Shown piece by piece: positions 51,923 to 60,217 of a stretch of 64,000 nt of DNA; positions within the stretch are counted from its first letter, which is position 1, and every line of letters begins with the position of its first letter. The DNA comes from Thermoplasmata archaeon. Lineage in GTDB: Archaea > Thermoplasmatota > E2 > JACPAO01 > JAHFTW01. The translations under genes were made by a program, and so were the position numbers. Under the pieces are notes generated by a model that made no database searches, was not told the origin of the DNA, and worked only from the letters and a program-made list of their open reading frames with translations. The DNA lies in NCBI GenBank assembly GCA_023269235.1, contig JAHFTW010000008.1, positions 1 through 64,000 of the forward strand. Direction: 5' to 3'.

Positions 51923-51937
51923 GGTTAATATCTAACC
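51923..51937. promoter_or_regulatory. Palindromic operator over divergent promoter
   Basis: GGTTA-ATATC-TAACC is a perfect 5-bp inverted repeat. It overlaps the TATA-like TTAATATC about 30 nt before the RHH start and lies between divergent genes, where an RHH protein would be expected to bind for self-control. Confidence 0.55.
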
Positions 51938-51960
51938 GTTTCCGCCCGGTCTTACCCGAC

Positions 51961-52131
51961 ATGGGCCGCCCAAAAATCCCTGCCGCGCGCCGCAAAATGA
52001 AGGTCACGATCACGCCCTCTCGCGAGGTGCTTGAATTCCTCGACGACCGCATTGGGCTCGGCAAGCTCTACAGCAACCGAACCCACGCCTTCGAGCAGGC
52101 AGTCGCCTGCCTCATGAAGCACGAGAAGTGA
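51961..52131 (+). CDS. Ribbon-helix-helix regulator
   Basis: This 56-aa protein is too short for the ORF track. KMKVTITPSREVLEFLDDRI fits the beta strand and first helix of a CopG-like RHH fold, and LYSNRTHAFEQAVACLMKHE fits the second helix. The basic N-terminus (MGRPKIPAARRK) is typical. It shares a GTGA overlap with the next gene, so the two are coupled like a regulator and its effector. The GGTTA...TAACC operator lies in its promoter. Confidence 0.8.
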   Translation: MGRPKIPAARRKMKVTITPSREVLEFLDDRIGLGKLYSNRTHAFEQAVACLMKHEK

Positions 52132-53255
52132 AAACATCAAGGACCCGGGCGCGCTACACGTTCTTCGTGTCTGCGCGGTGGTCAGCTGCTTGGCGAGCGC
52201 GGCGAAGCGCCCAGAACCCACGTGGGGGCCGGACTTCGACGCATGCCCCACGCCCCATTCTGGATGGGGTCATTCTTACAACGCTTGCCACCGCGGTCCT
52301 CTATCTGGTTGGCAGCTTGTACTTGGAGGGCTACTACGTACGGCTCGGATTGCCTTCGAACGAAACCCAGTTCCCCTTCGCCGACATTATTCGAGCTAGC
52401 ATGAACCCGCTGGTGACCATCGGCGGACTGACCTTGCTTTTGGCAGTCATCTGCTTGTCGTTGAACCGAGCTGAGAGACAATCCTATTGGCAACCTTTCG
52501 CACCGCTTTCCACCGCCCAGGCCCTTGCGATTGTCCTAAGTGTCTGGGCAGCCAAACTCGTCATCGATTTCACCCAGGGAACCGATTCTGTCCCATGGAT
52601 TGCCTGGCCACGACGAGACGTCATCTTCTTCGTTGCCGCAGTCCTGATTCTTGTCTACTACGCAAAGGAATCTGTCCGGCGTTCAAGCGCCCATAAGCCT
52701 CGGCGTCTCCGTGGGGTTACCTCTGCTGAATTGACGTTTCTCATCTATTGTTGGATTTTCGTGCTATTCACCTGGATGACGAGGAATTTTGAGTGGCCGC
52801 TTAAACTCAGCGACACGTTGTTGCTTTCCGCAGCGTCCATGGGCATCGCAGTTCTCGCGTTCTACGACTGGAAACACCCAGGGCCCGAGACCAAGATGGA
52901 CCGCTGGTTTAGGAAGCCAGAGCGCGCCCCAGAAACCAGACTCACGGGCGGAGAAACAAAAGGATCCAATCTGTTCCTTGGCGTCATTGCAATCCTCGCC
53001 TTGTTGCTGGGTTCAGGGCTCTCCGGCGGAATCGCCGCCGGCGGGCTCCTATCCGGATGCCACGCTGTTGAAACCGTCACATTTGTCCCTCAACCACATG
53101 AACTGCTAGCCAATCATACGTACTGGCTCATTCTCCATCAAGGGACGTCTTACTACGTTCGAGACTCCAACGCCACAGACGGGTTCCGAATCGTGCAACC
53201 CGAACTCGGTTCTGTGGTTCACGTCTTCCGACAGGCAAAAAACCAGCCTTGCTGA
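52128..53255 (+). CDS. Multi-pass membrane protein coupled to the RHH gene
   Basis: This 375-aa protein has about seven hydrophobic segments (VILTTLATAVLYLVGSLYL; LVTIGGLTLLLAVICLSL; VIFFVAAVLILVYYA; LTFLIYCWIFVLFTW; LFLGVIAILALLLGSGLSG) and a C-terminal tail (HTYWLILHQGTSYYVRDSN) probably outside the membrane or in a small folded domain. No family is recognised. Its GTG start overlaps the RHH stop. Base composition is AT-richer than the core. Confidence 0.65.
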   Translation: MKTSRTRARYTFFVSARWSAAWRARRSAQNPRGGRTSTHAPRPILDGVILTTLATAVLYLVGSLYLEGYYVRLGLPSNETQFPFADIIRASMNPLVTIGGLTLLLAVICLSLNRAERQSYWQPFAPLSTAQALAIVLSVWAAKLVIDFTQGTDSVPWIAWPRRDVIFFVAAVLILVYYAKESVRRSSAHKPRRLRGVTSAELTFLIYCWIFVLFTWMTRNFEWPLKLSDTLLLSAASMGIAVLAFYDWKHPGPETKMDRWFRKPERAPETRLTGGETKGSNLFLGVIAILALLLGSGLSGGIAAGGLLSGCHAVETVTFVPQPHELLANHTYWLILHQGTSYYVRDSNATDGFRIVQPELGSVVHVFRQAKNQPC

Positions 53256-53324
53256 CTTTTTTCAGCGGAACGCGCAAGCGGCGCGCCATCTCTGAGCCCT
53301 CGCATACCATCTTATCGGCATCTG

Positions 53325-53333
53325 CTTTTATGC
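53325..53333 (+). promoter_or_regulatory. TATA box before the DUF2971 gene
   Basis: CTTTTATGC is centred about 24 nt before the GTG at 53352, giving this gene its own leaderless promoter. Confidence 0.6.
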
Positions 53334-53351
53334 GGCAACCCTGCCCAGGCC

Positions 53352-54335
53352 GTGTCTACCGATTCATGGGATGACCGTTGTCAAGCCGCCTTCGCTGACC
53401 ATGAGTTGGAAAGCCCGCCGAGCCTCCTCTACCACTACACGTCGCCGAGCAACTTTCTGCGCATTGTGAACACGGGATGTCTAAGCGCGACGCACGTTCG
53501 CTACATGGACGACCCGTTGGAGGTCTCATATGGTCGGGCTATTCTCAACGACGCCCTGCGCCAGGCAACTCCAGGGTGGAAGGTCGAAGAGTATGAAAAT
53601 TTCAAGCGTCAACTCCTTTTCATGAGTCAGACCGATGCCTCGATGATTACGCCAGTTTACGCAGTTTGCTTCTCCACCGAGGACAACGACATGAGCCAAT
53701 GGGATCGCTATGGCGGCAGGGGATCAGGGTTTGCCGTAGGATTCGATGGCAACGAATTGTGGAAAATGAAGAAGGTAGGTGGCACGTTCGGCGACAACGC
53801 GCTCATCATGCCCGTGGTGTACGACGAAACAGAGCAGTATCGGCAACTCATGGAGGTCCTCCGTCCGACCGTTCGGCTTTGGGAGGAGGCCAACGAGGTG
53901 ACCAGCGAGGATGAGCGAGCGAACAGGAAATCCACTCTGACGCATTACGCTTCCTGGTTTATCATGAAGGCCCTGTGTACCTTCAAGCACCCTGGCTTCA
54001 ACGCTGAGAACGAGTGGCGGCTTGTCTACACCAAGGGCACTCACGTGCTTGAGGCGGATCTGGATGCCGAATTTCGCGATGGCAAAGGCGGCCTTGTCCC
54101 CTTTGTGCGGCTAGCGCCCACGGAAGATGCGCCGTTGCCTTTGCGTCGCGTGGTTTGCGGGCCTCGCAGTTCCACGATGGAGACGCGCGTCGCGGCCATG
54201 GCGGTGCTGCGCAAGAAGAAATACTGGGCGGTAGTTGACGAGTACGCCGATGCCGCGCAGGCATTCATCAAGGACCCTCGCACACCGGTCAGGGTCGCCC
54301 TGAGCAGCCTCGCCGGAACGCGCTCTATGCGCTAA
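53352..54335 (+). CDS. DUF2971 family protein
   Basis: This 327-aa protein shows the DUF2971 pattern: LLYHYTSPSNFLRIVNTGCL, HVRYMDDPLEVSYG, VCFSTEDNDMSQWDRYGG and GFAVGFDG, with FKHPGFNAENEWRLVY near the C-terminal third. The family is scattered in bacteria and archaea, often in variable genomic regions; its activity is not established, and an ADP-ribosyl-transferase-like fold is only a possibility. It is a candidate effector in the island. Confidence 0.8.
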   Translation: MSTDSWDDRCQAAFADHELESPPSLLYHYTSPSNFLRIVNTGCLSATHVRYMDDPLEVSYGRAILNDALRQATPGWKVEEYENFKRQLLFMSQTDASMITPVYAVCFSTEDNDMSQWDRYGGRGSGFAVGFDGNELWKMKKVGGTFGDNALIMPVVYDETEQYRQLMEVLRPTVRLWEEANEVTSEDERANRKSTLTHYASWFIMKALCTFKHPGFNAENEWRLVYTKGTHVLEADLDAEFRDGKGGLVPFVRLAPTEDAPLPLRRVVCGPRSSTMETRVAAMAVLRKKKYWAVVDEYADAAQAFIKDPRTPVRVALSSLAGTRSMR

Positions 54336-54431
54336 CCCACGCTGATGCCTAAAATCGCTGCTCCCCTGAATCGATGGAAGGACAAGCGATTCAGTTTGCG
54401 GCGAGTTTGCCGAATCTAAAGTGGGGAGGCG

Positions 54432-55850
54432 TCATAGATAGGCAAGGCGTCCGCGTCGCCGACCCCACGTTTGATGCTCATTGTCGGGGTTGGGCGGAAT
54501 GCGACCCTCCAGGAACTCGACGAGCCTCTGGCCGATCGCGTTTTCACGGGCCATTTGTTCCAAGATGGGCAGATCATCGGCTGCGATGAGTGCAATTCCT
54601 TCTCTCCCTGCCATCTGTCGCTCCGTCAGTGGAATCGCAGCTGTAGCGAGTCGAGTGAACAAGACCGGAAAGACATCCTGCGCAATCTTCTCGGACAATT
54701 CATGGGTGCGAACCGCGAGTTTGCTTAACTTGCCCTTCGTATCGGGCGCAGCTTCGCAGCACTCCACCATCAACACGAGTTCCGCTTCCGGCACCGTAGC
54801 CACCATATCGACCGCTCCATCACGAATGCCCATGTTGTCGGTCCTTGCCACTGACAGCCCTAGTGCGTAGAGAAGAAGCGCGACCCACGGTTCAATGCCG
54901 CGCCCCCGCTCTTGCATGATTCCATCCTGAACGATGTCCATTCCGCGAGTCAATTGCCGCAACTGAGCGATACGCGGATTCGGCGTATGGGCTCCAGGAA
55001 CTCGGATGAGCACTCTGCCGGCGCCCCAACCATGGTGCGACAACGTTGCTGCTCCGAAAACCATGCCCTCCGGCATATCGAATTCAATCCTGAGAATTCC
55101 GCTTTTCGAATCCGGCTTGCCCGTGACCGGAATCTGAAGGCGCTTTATTTCTTGCTTGTCCGTGGAAGCAAAGAGGGCCAACTTGAGTTCGTCAAGAGGA
55201 GTCCGAGGCAGGGTTTCAAGGGTAAGGGCGATGCGGGTTTCAATGACCTTACCTCCGGTTAGGTACGCCCCCACGGGTGCAGACAATTCAAAGGCGACGC
55301 GGCCAGGATGCCCCTGCTCCAAGCCGGTACCTCCCTTGACAAATCCAAGGAACCCTGATGACACGTCCGCCCAACCGTCCCAAGGCGGGTCTTGGCTGCG
55401 CAGAAGCTCCTCTGTTCGGTCTGTTGGGTATGACGAGGGCATCTTTCCTGAATCAGTCCCTACGCCGATGATGTGCCTGCCAAAACCGCTCCTACTGACA
55501 TCCAGTCGAGCCTGGTAGAAGCTGTGGAGGCCGATAGGCCGGTCATCCCGCTCGACGAAATGCAACTCTGCGCCTCCCAGGCGGATTATTCCGGCTTCCG
55601 CTTGCCTCAGCAAATTCTCAACTGAATCGGGCAACAGTACTTCGTGGTGGCTCCACACGCCGTCGCCTTGTGGTCCCGCATGGATCGAGATTTCATTCGG
55701 GGACTCATGGCGCAGCTTTCCATTTAGACCCTTTAGGTAGAGCTTGCCGTCGTCACCTTGCAGTGCTACGGCGCGGACATCGAGCGATTGGAATTCATCG
55801 CGTAGCGACGCGATGTTCGCAAGAAACCGCGCCGCGTCTTGACTTGCCAC
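54432..55850 (-). CDS. Unknown protein, possible nuclease-fold C-terminus
   Basis: This is a 472-aa protein. The first ~300 residues look like a beta-rich domain of unknown kind (VRAVALQGDDGKLYLKGLNG ... RIEFDMPEGMVFGAATLSHH). The last ~150 (VALLLYALGLSVARTDN ... GAVDMVATVPEAELVLMVECCEA) have the spacing of a restriction-endonuclease-like core, Asp then ExC, but without the usual lysine, so this is tentative. GTG start. It converges with the DUF2971 gene. Confidence 0.55.
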   Translation of the reverse strand: MASQDAARFLANIASLRDEFQSLDVRAVALQGDDGKLYLKGLNGKLRHESPNEISIHAGPQGDGVWSHHEVLLPDSVENLLRQAEAGIIRLGGAELHFVERDDRPIGLHSFYQARLDVSRSGFGRHIIGVGTDSGKMPSSYPTDRTEELLRSQDPPWDGWADVSSGFLGFVKGGTGLEQGHPGRVAFELSAPVGAYLTGGKVIETRIALTLETLPRTPLDELKLALFASTDKQEIKRLQIPVTGKPDSKSGILRIEFDMPEGMVFGAATLSHHGWGAGRVLIRVPGAHTPNPRIAQLRQLTRGMDIVQDGIMQERGRGIEPWVALLLYALGLSVARTDNMGIRDGAVDMVATVPEAELVLMVECCEAAPDTKGKLSKLAVRTHELSEKIAQDVFPVLFTRLATAAIPLTERQMAGREGIALIAADDLPILEQMARENAIGQRLVEFLEGRIPPNPDNEHQTWGRRRGRLAYL

Positions 55851-56003
55851 AAGAGCTCAGAGGGGCAGGGGTTCTTGAGCCGCGCGCCTCACCTGGGACG
55901 TAAATGTTTTTTCAGCTCTTCTCCTGACCCGCTTCTGCTCTTGCACTTTCGGGCCGCAACCGGGGCCAAAAGGCTTCAACCGGCCCGGCGCGTTCGCTGA
56001 ACC

Positions 56004-56870
56004 GTGGGGTTCACGCTTACCAACGGCAAGACCGGCCGGCAAATCCATGGTGACTTTGGTGGCCACCACGACCCCCGGACGAGGGTCGCAAGCCTCAAGG
56101 CCCAGATTGCGCGAGAGTGGCCATTGCAATTGCAGCGAGGGGCTGGAATGAAGGTCGCCATCGAAATGGCCGAATACGCAGCCCTCGGACTGGTCGCCCT
56201 TGACGAAGAGCTGCAGCGCCTTCCCCTGGCCACGCTCCCCGGCGTCTTCTTCCGAGCCTCCCGAACCGGCCGGTCACACCCCCCGCATACTTCTTTCGCC
56301 TACTTCCTGCCACCTTCGACCACGGAGGACAAGCCCGTGCGAGAAGGCCGCTTCAACGACCGTGGCCAACGCGCGCTCTACCTTGCGACCAGTCCAACCA
56401 TCCTAAGCGCCGAGATGACGCAAGACGGCAAATCCGGCGCCTTCGCCGTGGCCCGGTTCGATGCGGATATGTCGGCGCTGCGAATTGCAAACCTCCTCCC
56501 GGACGCGACCCGGGACTTCCCCCACGTCAACAGTCTCTTAGGCGAGGGGGAGCGCAAGCGGCTTCCAGGACATGAGGCCGACACCGACCCCTATGCGCAC
56601 ACCGTGCTGCTGCGGCAGTTGCTCGAACGCCGACACTACGACGGCGCAGCCTATCCGTCCGTCCACGGCGCCTACCTGGACGACCCGTCCCGGTTCAATG
56701 TCGTACTCTTCACAGAGTCTCTCTTCGAACGAATTCTGTCTACGCACTGGTCAGAGGCACACGTGACCGAAGAACAATTCGAACCCGTCGAGGACGAAGA
56801 TCCCGCCATCACTGATGCCCGCGCCAAGAAAGTCCGAGACATCGCTGAAGGCAAAACGGCGCAAGCCTAG
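56004..56870 (+). CDS. RES-domain protein
   Basis: This 288-aa protein contains a RES domain (~85-235): GVFFRASRTGRS, REGRFNDRGQRALYLATSP, TILSAEMTQD and VVLFTESLFER. In RES-Xre toxin-antitoxin pairs the RES protein degrades NAD+. Here an N-terminal ~80 residues and an acidic tail (EEQFEPVEDEDPAI) are added. No Xre/DUF2384 antitoxin gene is next to it, so it may be a solitary effector or a housekeeping variant. GTG start at 56004. Confidence 0.7.
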   Translation: MGFTLTNGKTGRQIHGDFGGHHDPRTRVASLKAQIAREWPLQLQRGAGMKVAIEMAEYAALGLVALDEELQRLPLATLPGVFFRASRTGRSHPPHTSFAYFLPPSTTEDKPVREGRFNDRGQRALYLATSPTILSAEMTQDGKSGAFAVARFDADMSALRIANLLPDATRDFPHVNSLLGEGERKRLPGHEADTDPYAHTVLLRQLLERRHYDGAAYPSVHGAYLDDPSRFNVVLFTESLFERILSTHWSEAHVTEEQFEPVEDEDPAITDARAKKVRDIAEGKTAQA

Positions 56871-56884
56871 GAGGCCACTGCCAC

Positions 56885-57004
56885 TTACGCGGCGCCCCGG
56901 CCATCCTCTGGAGAGAACAATGCCGGACCTCGCGGCGTCGTGGCGAGCCCGCATTTCGAGGCGGCTTTCTGGCTCGCCTGGGTGGTAACAAAGAACCCAG
57001 TCAT
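56885..57004 (-). CDS. Possible 39-aa protein behind tandem palindromes
   Basis: A minus-strand frame encodes MTGFFVTTQASQKAASKCGL and ends PRGPALFSPEDGRGAA. Upstream on the same strand are a TATA-like GTTTACATA (57017-57025) and two GGTTAACC palindromes. The promoter layout is the main support; the protein has no family. Confidence 0.3.
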   Translation of the reverse strand: MTGFFVTTQASQKAASKCGLATTPRGPALFSPEDGRGAA

Positions 57005-57035
57005 TTCCGGCTCCGCCCTATGTAAACCTCCTAGG

Positions 57036-57054
57036 GGTTAACCGGTGGTTAACC
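57036..57054. promoter_or_regulatory. Tandem GGTTAACC palindromes
   Basis: Two perfect 8-bp palindromes GGTTAACC (57036-57043 and 57047-57054) are spaced 11 bp centre to centre, one helical turn. A third copy lies at 45167-45174 and a split version at 51923-51937, all at the island's edges or regulator. Confidence 0.55.
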
Positions 57055-57119
57055 AACCTTCCCAACCCTGTCGGCTGGGAAAACCGAGAAGTCGTCAGGG
57101 CTACAGCGTGAACAGCAGG

Positions 57120-58085
57120 CTAGAAGGCGGTTGCTGGCGCAAATTCGACCGCAAACACCACGGGCGTGTCAAGGGCGACCTCGGACACCACGTTATGCAA
57201 CGTCACGGTCCATTCTGATACCTGAGCGCTCAACTCGAGCGCAAACCCTTCTACTTCGCGCGGGGCCCCACCTGGCGATTGAATCGTAGCGGTCCCCATG
57301 GACGGAGCCGTTGTGCTTGGGAGCGAATAGAACAAGACGCGAATACCACGCAACGCTGGGAGATGCACGTCTAGCTTCGAACCGTCTGCATACCACGGAG
57401 CGGTGACGAGAACGGACGTCCCCCCCGAAAAATTTACTGCGGATTTCTCTAACGACCCTTCGAACGCACCACTCTTCCACGACGCGGCACAGTGGTCCCA
57501 CCTCACGCGCACCGAATAGGTTCCTGGCACCCCATCCGAGAACACTACAAAATGTAAGACGGGACTCTCAATGCTCGGCGCCCCGAACAAGCGAAGGAAG
57601 CTTGCGTTCGCTATGTGAGTATCCTCGATGGAGTTCGTGAATCCGCCCTGAGGACGCCCGGAGACAGATGGCACTTGGAAGCTTCTATTTGCGCCGAGTC
57701 CTCCAAATTGTAGGCCGGCGTCGAGCGTCCTAAAATCGTTCGCGGTATACGCTGTGACCAAAGAAAAAGGGTAAGGCTGGGTATCTGGCGACCGCGCATC
57801 AGTCAGATACAAAAAACCAGTCTGGAAAAGAACCGGGACGGTGCTCGCGGGCGTCGTTACAGTTGCAAAATAGTGGCATGGTTCACCCGATTTTGGCATC
57901 CTCCAAGCCACATCTACATACTGTGAATTTAGAATTTGCAAATCGCCTGAATCACCTTGCTCTGGAAGAAAAACAGGCTGTTCCCAACTCTTGCTGGCGC
58001 TAAAGCTAGTCGTTGAATCGCAGCCGGCCAGTGCTAGCGCAAGAATGACCTGGGCGCAAGGAACCACGGAACGTAATTTTGACAT
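57120..58085 (-). CDS. Exported lipoprotein-like protein
   Basis: This 321-aa protein has a signal peptide ending in a lipobox (VILALALAGCDSTTS), so it is probably attached to the outer face of the membrane through Cys. The remainder is beta-rich, Ser/Thr/Gly-rich and unlike any family I know. I chose the ATG at 58085 (MSKLRSVVPC), which avoids overlap with the upstream gene. It is AT-richer than the core and forms a pair with the exported protein upstream. Confidence 0.65.
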   Translation of the reverse strand: MSKLRSVVPCAQVILALALAGCDSTTSFSASKSWEQPVFLPEQGDSGDLQILNSQYVDVAWRMPKSGEPCHYFATVTTPASTVPVLFQTGFLYLTDARSPDTQPYPFSLVTAYTANDFRTLDAGLQFGGLGANRSFQVPSVSGRPQGGFTNSIEDTHIANASFLRLFGAPSIESPVLHFVVFSDGVPGTYSVRVRWDHCAASWKSGAFEGSLEKSAVNFSGGTSVLVTAPWYADGSKLDVHLPALRGIRVLFYSLPSTTAPSMGTATIQSPGGAPREVEGFALELSAQVSEWTVTLHNVVSEVALDTPVVFAVEFAPATAF

Positions 58086-58095
58086 GCCTTTGGAA

Positions 58096-58683
58096 TCAAG
58101 TACCATCGCCAAGGACCTTGAGCACCAAAGCGACGGCTTCCTCTTTCGTGATGGGCAATATCACTCCTGCAGATACGCATGTATAACCATCCGTTTGGAA
58201 CGAAGAATCGAGACCGGCGAATCCAAGATCGTTGTTTGAAATCGCCGCATACGCGACAATTGTGTCTCCCACCCGCATATTGAGCCCATTGAGATGCTGT
58301 GAATCGCCGCCGGTCACAGCAGAGTCATGCGACATGCTTCGATGAGGCCCTTGACCGGTCGAACCGTCCGCAAATTCCATTGCGAAGCCGTCTTCCCAAG
58401 AATAGTCAAAAATCGCGCCATGATGATTTACTTCAGTTGCCCCAAAAAATCCACAGTACCCGCTAGGAGATTCAGCCACCGTAGCGTATCGCGAGACTGC
58501 CGTCGCGAAGTCGGTAATGCCAATAGGGTGCGTACTGACCGTCTGTGATACAATGCACTCGATGAATTCCCTAGGGTTTGCCACGGGATCCGGGCACGGT
58601 TGTGCCTCCGCAGACGCCACGGGCATCGAAATCAGAATCACGCTGGCCATCAACAATACGTAAGCAATCAATGTAGTGTTCAT
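58096..58683 (-). CDS. Exported protein of unknown function
   Basis: This 195-aa protein has a clear signal peptide (LIAYVLLMASVILISMPVASAEA) and a Cys-containing exported part (QPCPDPVANPREFIECIVSQ ... GYCGFFGATEVNHH ... GYTCVSAG) that may form disulfides. An AGGAG Shine-Dalgarno sits nine bases before the ATG, unlike the leaderless core genes, which with the AT-rich composition suggests a foreign origin. The lipoprotein-like gene follows 10 bases after its stop. Confidence 0.65.
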   Translation of the reverse strand: MNTTLIAYVLLMASVILISMPVASAEAQPCPDPVANPREFIECIVSQTVSTHPIGITDFATAVSRYATVAESPSGYCGFFGATEVNHHGAIFDYSWEDGFAMEFADGSTGQGPHRSMSHDSAVTGGDSQHLNGLNMRVGDTIVAYAAISNNDLGFAGLDSSFQTDGYTCVSAGVILPITKEEAVALVLKVLGDGT

Positions 58684-58870
58684 TGTGCAGACTCCTTTCT
58701 AGGCGGTGGTCATTCTGCGGACCCCCTTTCACCCTACCATAAACCATACTGATAATGCTTTCCAGGACATTGCTGCAACACAGGTACGGCGTCCGTAAGT
58801 GCCTCAATGGTGCACCATCGCCCCGATGTTTGCAAGTCCCAACTTTTGAACCCCGCCCCCTCGCGCGGCT

Positions 58871-60217
58871 ATGGTTGTTGCGGACCCGCACCCTCTTGTG
58901 GCCTTCGACCTTGGCCCGCGTGTGCCCAAGGCCGCCAAGACCGCGCCCAAGATCTCCTCCCGGTCCGCTCCCGCCGCCGACGCCGCGCTCGTCGCGGAGG
59001 GCGTGCGCCGCATCGCGTGGGCCCGCGACCACATGGAGGTCCTCTCCGCGATCCGCAGCCGTTTCGAAGACGAGCAACCGTTCGCGGGCCTGCGCATCGG
59101 GATGGCGCTTCACGTCGAGGCGAAAACGGCCAACCTGGCCCTCGCGCTCGCTGCCGGCGGGGCCGACGTCCGCCTGGCCGGCTGCAACCCGGAATCCACC
59201 GACGACCGCGTCGTGGCCGCCCTCAACGCGCACCACGGCCTCGCCACGCAGGCGAAGAAGGGACAGTCGAACGCCGAGTACTACGCGGCCCTGAACTGGG
59301 TCCTCGATCACCGGCCGCACTTCGTTATCGACGACGGCGGCGACCTGGGCTTCCTCATCCACACGAAGCGGCGTGATCTGCTGAAGGACCTCAAGGGCGG
59401 CGCCGAGGAGACGACGACCGGCGTGCTCCGGTTCAAGGCGATGGCCAAGGACGGGAAATTGAAGGTGCCCATCCTCAACGTCAACGACGCGCAGATGAAG
59501 CACCTCTTCGACAACCGCTACGGCACCGGGCAGTCCACCTTCGACGGCCTGTTCCATGCGACGAACCTGCTCATCGCGGGCAAGAACGTCGTCGTCGCCG
59601 GCTACGGCTGGTGCGGCAAGGGCATCGCGATGCGCGCGAAAGGCCTCGGCGCCACCGTCACCGTCACCGAGATCGACCCCGTCAAGGCCATCGAGGCCCG
59701 CCTCGACGGCCACCAGGTTGCACCCATGCTCGAGGCGTGCAAGAGCGCCGACTTCATTGTCACCGCCACCGGCTGCCTCGACGTCGTGGCGGCCCCGCAC
59801 CTCCCGCACCTCAAGGACGGCGTCGTGCTCGCCAACGCGGGCCACTTCAACAACGAGATCTCGCTCCCCGCCCTCAAGAAGGCGGCGACCGCCACCGCCA
59901 TGGTGCGCGAGGGCGTCACCGAGTACCTGATGCGCGACGGCCGCCGCCTCCACCTCGTGAGCGACGGACGCCTCGTCAACCTCGCGAGCGGCCAAGGCCA
60001 CCCCGTGGAGATCATGGACATGAGCTTCGCCATCCAGGCGCTCGGCATGGAGCACCTCGTGGCCAACCACGAGACCCTGAAACCAGGCGTCCACGAGATC
60101 CCCGCCGCCATCGACGGCGAAGTCGCCGCGCTCCGCCTCGCCACGTGGGGCCTCCGAGTGGACACGCTCACGAAGGCCCAGACGGCCTACCTCTCGACCT
60201 GGGAGCACGGGACGTGA
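58871..60217 (+). CDS. ahcY: S-adenosylhomocysteine hydrolase
   Basis: This NAD-dependent enzyme of 448 aa splits S-adenosylhomocysteine into adenosine and homocysteine. The NAD-binding GYGWCGKGIAMRAKGLGA, the substrate residues around HVEAKTANLALALAAGGADV, and QGHPVEIMDMSFAIQALG are typical. A TATA-like CTTTTGAAC lies about 20 nt before the start. It opens the core genes after the island. Homocysteine made here can enter the reverse transsulfuration genes at 29.6-31.8 kb. Confidence 0.95.
   Translation: MVVADPHPLVAFDLGPRVPKAAKTAPKISSRSAPAADAALVAEGVRRIAWARDHMEVLSAIRSRFEDEQPFAGLRIGMALHVEAKTANLALALAAGGADVRLAGCNPESTDDRVVAALNAHHGLATQAKKGQSNAEYYAALNWVLDHRPHFVIDDGGDLGFLIHTKRRDLLKDLKGGAEETTTGVLRFKAMAKDGKLKVPILNVNDAQMKHLFDNRYGTGQSTFDGLFHATNLLIAGKNVVVAGYGWCGKGIAMRAKGLGATVTVTEIDPVKAIEARLDGHQVAPMLEACKSADFIVTATGCLDVVAAPHLPHLKDGVVLANAGHFNNEISLPALKKAATATAMVREGVTEYLMRDGRRLHLVSDGRLVNLASGQGHPVEIMDMSFAIQALGMEHLVANHETLKPGVHEIPAAIDGEVAALRLATWGLRVDTLTKAQTAYLSTWEHGT

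Noticed and set aside
58571-60208. 545-aa minus-strand ORF opposite ahcY
   Set aside because: Antisense shadow with no recognisable motif.
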